Shown here: positions 34,285 to 43,233 of the stretch, piece by piece
Numbering within the stretch: position 1 is the stretch's first letter
Layout of the letters: every line of letters begins with the position of its first letter
Assembly (NCBI GenBank): GCA_010672925.1
Contig: JAAHFP010000038.1
Coordinates: 1-59,886, forward strand
From: Symploca sp. SIO1C2
GTDB taxonomy: Bacteria; Cyanobacteriota; Cyanobacteriia; Cyanobacteriales; Coleofasciculaceae
Direction of reading: 5' to 3'
DNA: 59,886 nt
The notes under the pieces: generated by a model
What the model was told of the DNA's origin: nothing
Seen by the model: only the letters and a program-made list of their open reading frames with translations
Database searches by the model: none
Position numbers and translations under genes: made by a program

Positions 34285-35688
34285 TCAAACAGTAGGTAAC
34301 CAAACAACAAAGGTTGTGCCTTGTCCCTGAACAGTTTGCTTATTTTTAGTTACAGAGTCGTTTATCCGTTTAGTCCAGAACTGTTGTGCTGGACTAAATA
34401 CTTCAATTTTACCCTGCATTTGTTCTACTAACTCTTTAGCGATCGCTAAGCCTAAACCAGTACCAGGAATCGTAGTTAAGGCTTGCACTCCTCGATAATG
34501 TCGCTCAAATAGATGTTCTTTATCTTTAGAATTAATTCCAGGGCCAGTATCACTAATAGTAATCGCGACCGCTTCATCGATAGAGAGGGAGAGTGGCGAA
34601 GAATTAAGAGAAGGGTAATTTTCTTGGTAAATATCTTGCTTACTCTTGATACTTACTAAAATCTCAATCTTTCCTCCCTCTGGTGTATATTTGAGTGCAT
34701 TGTCAATTAGATTGTTCAATACTTCCCGTAAAGCTTTAATATTACCTTGTACCAAAGGCAAGTCCGTTGCTATATAAGTGTACAAATCCAGCAGCCTCTC
34801 TTGAGCAATCGCTCTAGCTGCAACTAAGAGGGGTTCTAAGACTGTTTCTAAAGCAAATGATTCTAAAGTTAGATCCATACCGGGGAGTAAAGAGTTGCTC
34901 TCTGGCAGTGAGGGAGTTTCATTAACAGTTGCAGGGGGAAGTGCTAATGGCACTTGACTCATATCAATGCAGGCATTGAACTGTTGCAGTAACTCTTGGA
35001 GGCGATCGCTCTCCTGTACTATACTTGAAGCAACTTTGTAATTTTTGTCTTCTGGTAGCAGTCGCTTGAGCAAGAGTTTGCCAAAGGTGCGTATCGCTGT
35101 GAGAGGATTGCGAAACTGATGCAGGAGGTTATGGAGCAAGTCCCGCTGTTTAGCTTGCAGACTCCGCATTTGAGTTAATCGTTGCTCCGACCAAGTTCGA
35201 CGCTGATCTATGATATAAGCGATCGCTAAAGTCTGAGCAATTCTCTCAATCGTTGCTTGCTCTTCTTTATTCCAGCTTCTGTCTTCTCTACCAGTCACTA
35301 AAAAACCCATTACTACCCCTTCGTGGATTAGGGGCAAAATAATTTGGCGTTGTCTACTCAAAGAATTTGCTTGTCGCTTTGGTGAAGTGGAACCGACTTG
35401 TTGCTCATGGTTAGTTGCCTGGGGAAGTAACCTCGGTAAAGTTTGTGAGAATCTGGACATGGTTTCAGTTTTGCTCATTTGTCCAGGTAACAGGAAGTCA
35501 GTATTATTCTCTTCTCCTACGGTAGTGGTTTCCGGATAGACTACTATAGGAATTAGCTTGGCTTGCTCTCCTTCTAAGATTTCTCCCGTTAAATACACCG
35601 CACTCAAAGCTGCTCCCAACCCTTGAGTTAATACTGCTACCTGCGATTGACACAAAGCTACAAATTCTGAACTGGCTGGAATGTACAT
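34285..35688 (-). CDS. GAF-type sensor histidine kinase
   Basis: 467 residues, no TM segment, so a cytoplasmic sensor. The N-terminal part (about 1-175) has GAF features ([20 protein letters not shown]). HisKA (about 185-250) has the phospho-accepting His in [20 protein letters not shown]. HATPase_c (about 310-467) has the N box [17 protein letters not shown]1 ISDTGPGI and G2 [15 protein letters not shown]. No response regulator is adjacent. An 86-bp copy of the 9-bp-TSD element lies 15 bases upstream of the start codon and could affect its promoter or 5' UTR. Confidence 0.9.
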   Translation of the reverse strand: MYIPASSEFVALCQSQVAVLTQGLGAALSAVYLTGEILEGEQAKLIPIVVYPETTTVGEENNTDFLLPGQMSKTETMSRFSQTLPRLLPQATNHEQQVGSTSPKRQANSLSRQRQIILPLIHEGVVMGFLVTGREDRSWNKEEQATIERIAQTLAIAYIIDQRRTWSEQRLTQMRSLQAKQRDLLHNLLHQFRNPLTAIRTFGKLLLKRLLPEDKNYKVASSIVQESDRLQELLQQFNACIDMSQVPLALPPATVNETPSLPESNSLLPGMDLTLESFALETVLEPLLVAARAIAQERLLDLYTYIATDLPLVQGNIKALREVLNNLIDNALKYTPEGGKIEILVSIKSKQDIYQENYPSLNSSPLSLSIDEAVAITISDTGPGINSKDKEHLFERHYRGVQALTTIPGTGLGLAIAKELVEQMQGKIEVFSPAQQFWTKRINDSVTKNKQTVQGQGTTFVVWLPTV

Positions 35689-35703
35689 AAGGCGACGAAG
35701 GAC

Positions 35704-35789
35704 GGGTGAGCGAAAAAAGGAGTGGGTAAACGAGTAAGCAGACAGGGAGACGCGGAGAATGGAAAACCCACCTCATATTTCGTTAATCC
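35704..35789. mobile_element. Non-autonomous TIR element, copy 3 (86 bp, no tandem-repeat core)
   Basis: Left end GGGTGAGCG, AAAAAAGGA, GTGGG. The right end (35767-35789) is CCCACCTCA, TATTTCGTT, AATCC, the degenerate inverted partner. Flanks ACGAAGGAC (35695-35703) and ACGAAGGAA (35790-35798) match at 8 of 9 positions. It is the shortest member of the family and shows the element without a minisatellite core. Confidence 0.72.
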
Positions 35790-35798
35790 ACGAAGGAA

Positions 35799-36155
35799 TA
35801 CTTCCTATCTCTAATTTAGAACCAATCCCTCTGACAGGGTAAGCTCATCTCACATAATGTAAGCCCTAGGATGCAAGCGTAGTAAAAAGGACAAAGGACT
35901 AATGACTAATGACAAGAAATAGGCTTCCCGCCGCTTTTTGTTACATTTTTTTACATAAAAGTATACTTTTGTATCAAAAATATGCTCAGAGCTGTGATGG
36001 GGCACTATACTCGTCCTTAGCTTTGAAGTAGTTGGGCAGTTTGACCCAACTCCAAGAAAGGTCTTAACAAAGATTTGATATTTTTAACCGAAGCGGATAT
36101 AATTGCCACGGCAATTGTAACTACCATTACAGTTGCCAAAAAAAAGAGGAGGTAA
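35799..36155. other. Intergenic region upstream of the DUF3155 gene
   Basis: No gene supported. An open frame on the minus strand (36017-36211) would encode a hydrophobic peptide but overlaps the strong ribosome binding site and start of the next gene, so it is rejected. The region probably contains the DUF3155 promoter. A polypurine AAGAGGAGG at 36144-36152 is a very strong Shine-Dalgarno. Confidence 0.4.
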
Positions 36156-36479
36156 ATGAGGTTGGCAAGAAGACGCAAGCGCAAAAGTCGCCGCCGCCAA
36201 GAAGGGCGCAAGATTCTGGAGCATGTGCCTCAGTATAATCTAGAAAGTGGCGAAGATAAACCCGTTACAGCAGCAAGAAAATATATCCAATCATTAGGGA
36301 TTGTTCCACCTGCTCTGCTGTTAGTCAAGCGCAATGAACATACTACAGACCGTTACTTTTGGGCAGAAAAAGGGCTATTTGGAGCCCAATATGTAGAAGA
36401 AAACCATTTTCTGTTCCCCAGTCTACGGGTGCTCGATTCACCCGTGGAGAAGTCTCCGGTGGTAGTCTCTAGTCGCTGA
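36156..36479 (+). CDS. DUF3155 family protein
   Basis: 107 residues (or 105 from the TTG). Small basic protein conserved across cyanobacteria, of unknown role. It has an Arg/Lys-rich N-terminus (RRRKRKSRRRQEG) and then the conserved core HVPQYNLESGEDKPVTAARK, PPALLLVKRNEHTTDRYFW and GAQYVEENHFLFPSL. The ATG at 36156 is only 3 bases from the GGAGG core; the in-frame TTG at 36162 gives ideal spacing and MARRRKRK, the usual family start, so TTG may be the true start. The N-terminus suggests nucleic-acid or ribosome contact, which is inference. Confidence 0.88.
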   Translation: MRLARRRKRKSRRRQEGRKILEHVPQYNLESGEDKPVTAARKYIQSLGIVPPALLLVKRNEHTTDRYFWAEKGLFGAQYVEENHFLFPSLRVLDSPVEKSPVVVSSR

Positions 36480-36612
36480 AATTATTATACGTGAAACTTG
36501 GTACTAACATCCCCTGCTCTTAAACTTAGAGGGGGATTCCAAGTTTCCTTCTGCTCCTTGCTTCTCAGGCAACACTTTATTCAAATCTTTGATTTATCCA
36601 TTTGAATTTTTA

Positions 36613-36705
36613 GTTGGCTGATAAATTCAGATAACCACACTAGTGTTCTCCATTATTGAGCCAATGGGTGCGTTCTACATAACAATCAACAAGGGCAATC
36701 ACATC
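36613..36705 (-). pseudogene. Degenerate fragment of the sufR 3' end, copy 1
   Basis: Plus-strand GGCTGATAAATTCAGATAAC, then TTCTCCATTATTGAGCCAAT and GGGTGCGTTCTACATAACAA, closely follows 43833-43910, which encodes the SufR C-terminus (HVERTHWLNDGEHQCGYLVY). Frames are broken. The sequence after it (GAACTTTGTGTCTTTGTGGT, about 36729-36748) also matches DNA just downstream of sufR (about 43734-43753), so more than the gene was copied. Confidence 0.72.
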
Positions 36706-36784
36706 ACTATAAGTTCCCTTACTTGGTGAACTTTGTGTCTTTGTGGTTTCTCTAATCAATACTAAATTCAACCCAATTTACTTG

Positions 36785-36886
36785 GCGTTGACTCATAAAC
36801 CAGATAACCACACTGATGTTCTTTATTATGAAGCAAATGGGTGCTTTCTACATAACAATATCAAGAGCGATCACAAACAGTAGGGA
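36785..36886 (-). pseudogene. Degenerate fragment of the sufR 3' end, copy 2
   Basis: Plus-strand AAACCAGATAACCACACTGA, then GGGTGCTTTCTACATAACAA and GAGCGATCACAAACAGTAGG, parallels 43836-43955 inside sufR. On the minus strand the EHQCGYLVY segment is still readable but upstream frames contain stops. Together with copy 1 it forms a tandem of two decayed sufR tails about 7 kb from the intact gene. Confidence 0.72.
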
Positions 36887-36902
36887 ATTATTGAAAACCT
36901 TT

Positions 36903-37352
36903 TCACAGAGCTAATGCTGATAAGCAACTTTTAGCTTTATCAATAAAATCAAGAATTTCACTCTCACTAGGGAATACTTCAGGCTTGTAACCAAAAATCG
37001 CAGGACCGATAGCATTTATATCCGATGTTCGAGGCACTATATGGAAGTGAATATGAGGACAATCTTCAGATTCAGCAAACATACAGGCGTATACTTTTTG
37101 AGGAGACACCAATTTGTAGAGGACTTGATCTAGATTGCTAATCAGCTTAGCCATCTCAACCTGTTCGCTATGATTTAATTCGTGTATAGCTTCTACGTGC
37201 CTGCGTGGTTGTAGAACCATCCATCCTAAAATTCGAGCAGGTGGTAAAACATGATTCACTGTCCACAAATCACTAGCATATATAAATCCTCCAAAGGGAG
37301 TTAAGATACCGCTACTTATTTGGCAACCAAGGCAGTCCTGAGGTGAAATCAT
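36903..37352 (-). CDS. HIT family protein
   Basis: 149 residues. Histidine-triad nucleotide-binding hydrolase or transferase. The triad is in CPHIHFHIVPR (about 98-108). An N-terminal DCLGCQISSG segment and an LQPRRHVEAIHEL segment are typical of HIT proteins that act on nucleoside phosphoramidates or dinucleotides. The substrate is not predictable. It lies downstream of the TPR/ENPP/STAND genes on the same strand, with about 80 bases between, so it might belong to the same transcript. Confidence 0.87.
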   Translation of the reverse strand: MISPQDCLGCQISSGILTPFGGFIYASDLWTVNHVLPPARILGWMVLQPRRHVEAIHELNHSEQVEMAKLISNLDQVLYKLVSPQKVYACMFAESEDCPHIHFHIVPRTSDINAIGPAIFGYKPEVFPSESEILDFIDKAKSCLSALAL

Positions 37353-37433
37353 CTATTCTAGTCTTGAGCACACTCTAGATAGCTTACACGCAGCCGTTCC
37401 TACAGTCTACTCCTCTATATCGATCCCAGACAA

Positions 37434-38705
37434 CTAGACAAGATAGTCAGAGGGAAATAAATTCCTAACTCTTTTTTCTAGGATTTCTATCCACTCATTG
37501 TTTTTGGCTTCTGTAGCGAATTCTATGGCAAGTTCTGCAAACTCTCGGATCTGCTCAAGATTCTGTTGAGCTTCAAGGGAGTCAACTAATTTGAGTAATG
37601 TTTGACCAATAAGTGGTATTACTCCTGCGCGGTCAGGATAAAGCAGATGTTGTCTATGCTTACAGATCTCTTTAGCATGGAAAAGTGCGGTGTCTAGTTG
37701 CTCAAGCTGTGCATGAGCAGATGTCAAGCGTATATGTACTATAGCAGATCCACGAAAGAATCCCATACCACTATAAAGAGCAAGAGCCATCTCATAATTG
37801 TCTATCGCTTTTTTGTGTTCACCTAACTTAAGATAAATATTTCCTAAACCACAATAGGAACTAGCCATACGCTGTGAGTTATTTAATTGCTTTTCTAACG
37901 TAAGAGCATTTTGGTAGTCCTTAATAGCTTCCTTCAGATCATCTTCTGCACCACGCCCTATAAGAGCACCAGATAGAAAATCAAGAGCTAATGCAATACG
38001 TGGTAAGTTCCCTGTCTCTTCACGTAAGGTTAAGGCTTGTCTATGACACTCAACAGCCTTGTTATGCATTTTAATATTAGTATAGGTTAGCCCCATATAC
38101 TCTAGTCCTTTAGCTTCGCGAGCCTTGTCTCCTATACACCGTCCTAGTTTTACTGCGCGTTTTGCACAGAAAAGCGCTTTTTCAGTTTCGCCACAAAGAC
38201 GATGAATATCAGCCATATTGGTAAAAGAATCAGACTGCAACTCATCTTTAGTAGCTTGTTCAAGAGCTTTTTCGTAGAAAGGTAAGGAATCATCCAATTT
38301 CCCAAGCATACGATACATCAGTCCTATACCATTACAGATTGTAGGGTATGCTTCTCCAAGGCTATAAGCATCACCTAGTTTAAGACAAGCTTCTAATCCC
38401 AGTGGACCTAGTCTGATCCAATCATCCCAAAGCCCTCGCTTGTCATAGTAGTCACTTAGAGTGACAGCCAAATCTCGTACTAATTTTGGTTGATTAAGTT
38501 GCTTGGGATCAGCAACCCGTTTCAAAGCTATTTCAATGCTTCCTATTTTGCGATCAAAACTATTCAACGCTTCTGGGGCTTGCTTTGTCCCAAGCATAGT
38601 TGTCCACTTTTGAGTTTTTGCTAAAAATAAATTAGCGTGGTTCAACTCTTTTTGGAATGTTGTTTGTTGTCTTTTTTTAAGACTCGATATGCTTTCATTA
38701 CTCAT
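37434..38705 (-). CDS. Tetratricopeptide-repeat protein
   Basis: 423 residues, soluble, nearly all helical. TPR units can be followed from about residue 105 to 345, for example AYPTICNGIGLMYRMLGKLD, ARQLGD-like units such as GLEYMGLTYTNIKMHNKAVE, and ASSYCGLGNIYLKLGEHKKA. This layout resembles the C-terminal sensor arrays of STAND/NB-ARC proteins. Here it is a separate polypeptide, last of a three-gene minus-strand set after the PNP-NB-ARC and ENPP genes. It may provide the sensor arm that the NB-ARC protein lacks, which is inference from context. Confidence 0.82.
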   Translation of the reverse strand: MSNESISSLKKRQQTTFQKELNHANLFLAKTQKWTTMLGTKQAPEALNSFDRKIGSIEIALKRVADPKQLNQPKLVRDLAVTLSDYYDKRGLWDDWIRLGPLGLEACLKLGDAYSLGEAYPTICNGIGLMYRMLGKLDDSLPFYEKALEQATKDELQSDSFTNMADIHRLCGETEKALFCAKRAVKLGRCIGDKAREAKGLEYMGLTYTNIKMHNKAVECHRQALTLREETGNLPRIALALDFLSGALIGRGAEDDLKEAIKDYQNALTLEKQLNNSQRMASSYCGLGNIYLKLGEHKKAIDNYEMALALYSGMGFFRGSAIVHIRLTSAHAQLEQLDTALFHAKEICKHRQHLLYPDRAGVIPLIGQTLLKLVDSLEAQQNLEQIREFAELAIEFATEAKNNEWIEILEKRVRNLFPSDYLV

Positions 38706-38758
38706 AGCCTAATTTTCCATGACATAGATAGACTGTGCAGGTATTAAATTTTCAAATA

Positions 38759-40156
38759 TTATTCACTCTGTTCGGAGTTTAAAGTAGATTGTATTAGATT
38801 AAAGTCACCATCATTAGGTGCAGGTTTTAAGCCTAGTATGTGTGCTATCAAGTTATAAATATGAATGTTTTGAAATGATTCTATGACCAAGCCTTGCTTA
38901 AAATCAGGTCCACTAGCGATAAAAATTCCGTGCATGGATGGTAATCGATAATCATATCCATGAGTTCCCTTCAAAAAGGCTTTTCCACCTGTGAGCCAAC
39001 TATGGCTAGAAATTGACCATCCTTCATCGGCAACAGCAATTATAGGAGCAATACGTCGATGATTGCGATAGTGAAAATGCTCAGGAATCTCTTTTTTGCG
39101 ATATATAGTAAGGTTTGGGTGAGCATTGACCAAAGAATTGTACACTTTTTCGTTATTAGATTGGCTAGGTCGCAATCCAGTTACAGGAGACCAATCAATA
39201 ATTTCAACATCGGATAAATCAACATAGTCATCTATAAAAATCGTTTTTTTAGGGTTTATGCTTGTCATTCCATGATCAGAAACGATAATAATATTAACAT
39301 TTTCGTATATTCCTCTCTGCTTTAATCCATTCAAGAGTATTCCAAGAGCATTATCTACTTCCCGGATAGCAGCTTTTACTTGCGGAGATTCAGGACCATT
39401 AATATGACCTTGGGTATCTGTTCCTTCAAAGTACAAAGTAATAAATGTGGGGCGGTTTTCAACTTTTAGACTAAACCATGACAAAACTTGATCTACTCGC
39501 TGATCGTATGAAAAATTACGATCAAAACGCTTCCAGTAAGTGGGTCGTATTCCTTTTATCTCTGCCTCTGACCCTGGCCAGAACATAGAAGCAGTAATTT
39601 GCCCTTGTTTTTCAGCTGTTACCCATAGAGGTTCACCACCCCACCATCGACCATCTTCAACAGCTTTTCTGTCTTGCAAAGTAAATGTTGCGTCAAACTC
39701 TGGATCATACATGGTATTAGCAATAATACCGTGATTATCTGTATACAAACCAGTAACAATTGTATAGTGGTTAGGAAATGTCTTAGAAGGAAAAACAGGT
39801 ATAAGTGATTTGGCTTTTACACCATCAGCGATCAGATTGTCTAAATTTGGAATATCTGCTTTAGTTAGATAATCCCAACGGAATCCATCAAATGAGATCA
39901 GTAGTACCGTGGGTTGAATATCTGTAATTGTCTGAATATTTGCTTTAACATTACAGCCTACAATAACAAAACAGACAAAAAATACTGTAAATAAAAATAA
40001 AAAATATTGATAAACTGAAGCCTTTATTTTTCTTAAGGTGTAGTGCTTGCTTATAACAGTCAATTTCTTCGTTATACATCTTGCGACTAACATATGCAAA
40101 TACCTGATATTCCAAACCATATGCTTCTCGGCTTTGCTTGCCAGATTACTTACCAT
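38759..40156 (-). CDS. ENPP-type nucleotide pyrophosphatase/phosphodiesterase, membrane-anchored or lipoprotein
   Basis: 465 residues from the first ATG. Alkaline-phosphatase superfamily, ectonucleotide pyrophosphatase/phosphodiesterase type, which cleaves nucleotides or phosphodiesters to a nucleoside monophosphate. Metal and nucleophile residues are visible: ISFDGFRWDY (Asp), FPSKTFPNHYT (Thr nucleophile), EGTDTQGHINGP (Asp, His), VSDHGM (Asp-His) and GTHGYD (His). A hydrophobic stretch (YFLFLFTVFFVCFVIVGC) with a lipobox-like IVGC predicts export; a later TTG start near 40060 would give a normal-length signal peptide. It starts 3 bases after the STAND gene stop, hence co-transcribed, but the catalytic domain should be outside the cytoplasm. 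Confidence 0.87.
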   Translation of the reverse strand: MVSNLASKAEKHMVWNIRYLHMLVARCITKKLTVISKHYTLRKIKASVYQYFLFLFTVFFVCFVIVGCNVKANIQTITDIQPTVLLISFDGFRWDYLTKADIPNLDNLIADGVKAKSLIPVFPSKTFPNHYTIVTGLYTDNHGIIANTMYDPEFDATFTLQDRKAVEDGRWWGGEPLWVTAEKQGQITASMFWPGSEAEIKGIRPTYWKRFDRNFSYDQRVDQVLSWFSLKVENRPTFITLYFEGTDTQGHINGPESPQVKAAIREVDNALGILLNGLKQRGIYENVNIIIVSDHGMTSINPKKTIFIDDYVDLSDVEIIDWSPVTGLRPSQSNNEKVYNSLVNAHPNLTIYRKKEIPEHFHYRNHRRIAPIIAVADEGWSISSHSWLTGGKAFLKGTHGYDYRLPSMHGIFIASGPDFKQGLVIESFQNIHIYNLIAHILGLKPAPNDGDFNLIQSTLNSEQSE

Positions 40157-40159
40157 GGA

Positions 40160-42178
40160 TTAAGCCCTTACTAAGTCATCTTGAACAAAACGATGAGTCA
40201 AAGGATGTAAGAAAAATGACATTGAACTATCCTTTATATCACGATGGATTAGTGAGTATTCCATTAGCTCTCCAGATGCACTAAATACCTGATCTTCTTC
40301 TAGATCACTAACAATAATTATCTCATCTAAGTCAGCTCCTTCTGTAAGATCAAAAGTTCCTAAACTTATCAATAAATCTCTCGCCATATCTGACAGCTGT
40401 TCCCAAGAATCCCAGTAAATAAACTTAAAGAAGTTACTGTAAACATCTTCAGCTGATTCGGGATTCTTTACTAACTGAAAGTTAATTGATTGTAAACGAT
40501 CAAGGACCTTATCTAATGATGAGCAAGTTGCTTGACCAACAACAAGCTCCATTGCTAATGGTAAGCCGCCAGTCGCTTCATAAACTTTCTTTAACTGTTG
40601 CTCTTTCGCTAATCTAATAATTTCACCAGCTTCACCTCGTTCAGAAGCTACCGATCTTAAAAATTTAATGGATTCTTTACTATCCAATCCTCTGAGAGAA
40701 ATTGAGTATATATGCCGAAACTCCGCAATTTTTTTTCGCGTTGTCAGAATTGCTTTGCTTCGAGTAAACATACCATTGAGGTTGTTCACTAAGTTTCGAT
40801 AGCCCTTGACAGTCTCCAGATTATCGATAACTACTAAATAACGATCCGCACTATCGTTGAGAATACGAGATACGAGTTTACGCTTATCTTCAGTGTTTTT
40901 TTGACGAGCAACTTCAAAATAGCCTAGCTTACGTCCAATTAAGTCAAGTAAATTATCAAAATCTACATCAGCTGTAAATGTGGGTTGTGCATCAGTTCCA
41001 GTAAATTCCTCAGGCTTGGCACTTTCCCAGACTATTGCTGCAAAAGTTTCAGCTTCTAGAGCATGTTGGGATATTTCCCGTGCAAAAGCCGTTTTTCCAA
41101 CACCTCCAATACCATCGACTGCAATAATTGGATGTGATTCAAAATCGCTTAAGACTGATTTAATATTTTTTATCTCTTTTTTCCGCCCAATGAACCGACC
41201 GTATTTCCTTAGAGGTAGAGGTGAGAGGCGATTTAAATCCTCACGAATTGTCTTTCGCAAGGCAGCTGCATACTTTTCTTTATACTGAATATCATCTCTA
41301 GATGTCTGCTGTTGTGAATTGCTAAGTTCATGCTCAATTGTGCGTAATTGAGCACGCTTTGATTGAAGTGTCTCACTTGGATCAATTTGAATTGAGGTAT
41401 CAACCTGTAGAGTTTGACTATCTTCCTGAGGTTTTGGCAACTTTGTCAAAACCTGGAAAGCAAAAGCACTAGCATGATCAGAAGCCTTTTCCTGTCGAAT
41501 CGCTTCAGGTTCTATAGAATCATCATTTTTACCTTCAATTAAGTCGGAAATACCTCGGATCACGATCGCTTGAATATTAGGATAGGCAAAGGCTGCACTC
41601 AAGAAACCAAACCCTTCCATCTCAACTGCGATCGCATCGTTATAACTTTCCTTCAAAAACTGGAAAACATCTGACTGCCTGGAGGCAACAACCTTCTCCC
41701 CAGCAGCAATGGGGGCAACAAAAACACGAGGCTGTGGAACAGGACTACTGGATAACCGCTGTAACCACTCCCCTTTTCTCGCCTCCGATTTAGCCCTTTG
41801 CACTAGCGCATAGGCTGACTTTCCCACTTTAGGGCGAGGGAAAAACTGCTCTCCTACTTTTCCTGACTCATAGCCATAAACATCTGTCGCTACTACCACA
41901 TCGCCAATTTGAGCATCTTTGATTCCTCCTGCAATTCCCACAAATAGCAGGATATCAGGCTGGAAATGAGCAATAGCCCTTTCTGCTTCTACTGCTGCCC
42001 CTGCATTACCAGCCCCGACCTCAGCAATTCCTACTTCCCATTCCTGAGAACTGGTGATGAATTTTCCTCGTTCGTAAATTATTCCCAGAGGATGTATATC
42101 CTCCTCTAGATAGATTAGATGAGTACGAACTGCCCGATATTCAACAGGTAGGGCAGTCAGTATTACCACGCGAGGCAT
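40160..42178 (-). CDS. STAND NTPase with N-terminal nucleoside phosphorylase (PNP) and NB-ARC domains
   Basis: 672 residues. The N-terminal PNP/MTA-SAH nucleosidase fold (about 1-245) has FVGIAGGIKDAQIGDVVVAT, AVEMEGFGFLSAA with the substrate-binding Met-Glu, and VIRGISDLIEG with the catalytic Asp, so it looks active. A helical linker (about 250-310) is followed by NB-ARC: Walker A VDGIGGVGKTAFAREI (about 357), Walker B RYLVVIDNLE, the TTR element KAILTTRKK and the GLPLA motif ATGGLPLAMELV. A winged-helix-like end carries HPLTHRFV. The architecture matches PNP-STAND proteins placed in bacterial conflict and immunity systems. It has no C-terminal repeat sensor. It heads a set with ENPP and TPR genes. 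Confidence 0.88.
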   Translation of the reverse strand: MPRVVILTALPVEYRAVRTHLIYLEEDIHPLGIIYERGKFITSSQEWEVGIAEVGAGNAGAAVEAERAIAHFQPDILLFVGIAGGIKDAQIGDVVVATDVYGYESGKVGEQFFPRPKVGKSAYALVQRAKSEARKGEWLQRLSSSPVPQPRVFVAPIAAGEKVVASRQSDVFQFLKESYNDAIAVEMEGFGFLSAAFAYPNIQAIVIRGISDLIEGKNDDSIEPEAIRQEKASDHASAFAFQVLTKLPKPQEDSQTLQVDTSIQIDPSETLQSKRAQLRTIEHELSNSQQQTSRDDIQYKEKYAAALRKTIREDLNRLSPLPLRKYGRFIGRKKEIKNIKSVLSDFESHPIIAVDGIGGVGKTAFAREISQHALEAETFAAIVWESAKPEEFTGTDAQPTFTADVDFDNLLDLIGRKLGYFEVARQKNTEDKRKLVSRILNDSADRYLVVIDNLETVKGYRNLVNNLNGMFTRSKAILTTRKKIAEFRHIYSISLRGLDSKESIKFLRSVASERGEAGEIIRLAKEQQLKKVYEATGGLPLAMELVVGQATCSSLDKVLDRLQSINFQLVKNPESAEDVYSNFFKFIYWDSWEQLSDMARDLLISLGTFDLTEGADLDEIIIVSDLEEDQVFSASGELMEYSLIHRDIKDSSMSFFLHPLTHRFVQDDLVRA

Positions 42179-42387
42179 AGAAAAAACCTTTTACTAGTTT
42201 AAAATGATCAGACATATATCTACCATTGTGAATACTTAATTTAGATTTGCCCACAGTCTCAGTCAAGCAAGAACTTCTTGTCTCACCAGGTAAAGGGATA
42301 CCGAGAGATTAATTTTCCTTCATGGCGGCTAAAAAAAACTGACTACATCAGTCACAATAGAAACAGGTTTTGCGGAACTCAAAGGCA

Positions 42388-42939
42388 ATGACTAACAAAG
42401 ATCAAACCTTGACAATTTTATTCAAGGAGTATGACAAACTCAAATCGGAGCAGGCTCAGCGGATTGGCTTTCGGGATAATCTGCTCTATGTAACCTTAGG
42501 CTTGTTTGGTACAGTTGTCTCCTTTGCCGTCTCTAACCCATCCCACCATTATGCTCTCTTGGTGATACCCTGGATTTGTCTGATTTTGGGCTGGACTTAT
42601 ATCGTTAATGATGAGAAGATTTCTGCGATTGGTAGGTACATTCGCTACCAGCTAGCGAATAAGGTTAAAGAACACACAAACTATACGGATACCGAAACCC
42701 TCTTTGGTTGGGAAGTTGCTCACCGCAGTGATAAACACCGCAAGCGTCGCAAGATTCAGCAACTAATTATAGATGAAATTACCTTTGTCTTTTCCGGTGC
42801 GATCGCTCTAGTAACTTTTTGGTTTGTAGTCCCCCAACCTCCTGTAGCAGTTACTATTCTCTCTTGGCTAGAACTTTTACTCCTTATTGTCTTAGGAGTC
42901 GAGATTGTTATTTATGCTGACTTGGCAAAGGGACGTTAG
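42388..42939 (+). CDS. Multi-pass membrane protein of unknown function
   Basis: 183 residues. After a charged helical N-terminus (LFKEYDKLKSEQAQRIGFRD) come two TM segments (about 30-48 and 55-75), a polar cytoplasmic loop with HRSDKHRKRRK (about 115-128), then two further TM segments (about 130-150 and 155-178). No catalytic motif is seen. The layout resembles small TM effectors found beside nucleotide-signal or STAND systems, but no family is recognised by eye. It is divergent from the PNP-NB-ARC gene with about 210 bases between. The ATG at 42388 is preferred to the upstream TTG at 42370. Confidence 0.6.
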   Translation: MTNKDQTLTILFKEYDKLKSEQAQRIGFRDNLLYVTLGLFGTVVSFAVSNPSHHYALLVIPWICLILGWTYIVNDEKISAIGRYIRYQLANKVKEHTNYTDTETLFGWEVAHRSDKHRKRRKIQQLIIDEITFVFSGAIALVTFWFVVPQPPVAVTILSWLELLLLIVLGVEIVIYADLAKGR

Positions 42940-43032
42940 TAGGTGGTATGTGGTAGTCATTGTGAAAGAAGTTGACCACCAGTGGATGTCTGTTGACTGT
43001 TTCTTATTACCTGTATTGTAGAGGTATTTATT

Positions 43033-43233
43033 ATGATCCAGAATATTAACGTTGAAGGATTAAAGCCAGAGCAAATTAAACAGATACTAGCAATGGTAGA
43101 AGCCTTTAAAGCAAAAAACAAAACTAATAAGACTGAAACTGAAATCGACATGATTGAATATTTATTAGATAATCCAATACATGTTGATAATTTAGAATTT
43201 CTGACTCGGGAAGATATTTATGACAGAAAATAA
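43033..43233 (+). CDS. Putative antitoxin of a PIN toxin-antitoxin pair
   Basis: 66 residues, highly charged. The N-terminal helix GLKPEQIKQILAMVEAFKAK and a C-terminal PIHVDNLEFLTREDIY segment form the usual DNA-binding and toxin-wrapping layout of small VapB-like antitoxins, without a recognisable AbrB or RHH motif. It overlaps the following PIN gene by 14 bases, so the two are translationally coupled. The assignment rests mainly on this arrangement. Confidence 0.65.
   Translation: MIQNINVEGLKPEQIKQILAMVEAFKAKNKTNKTETEIDMIEYLLDNPIHVDNLEFLTREDIYDRK

Noticed and set aside
36017-36211. Minus-strand hydrophobic 64-residue frame
   Set aside because: It overlaps the strong Shine-Dalgarno and start of the DUF3155 gene and has no ribosome binding site of its own.
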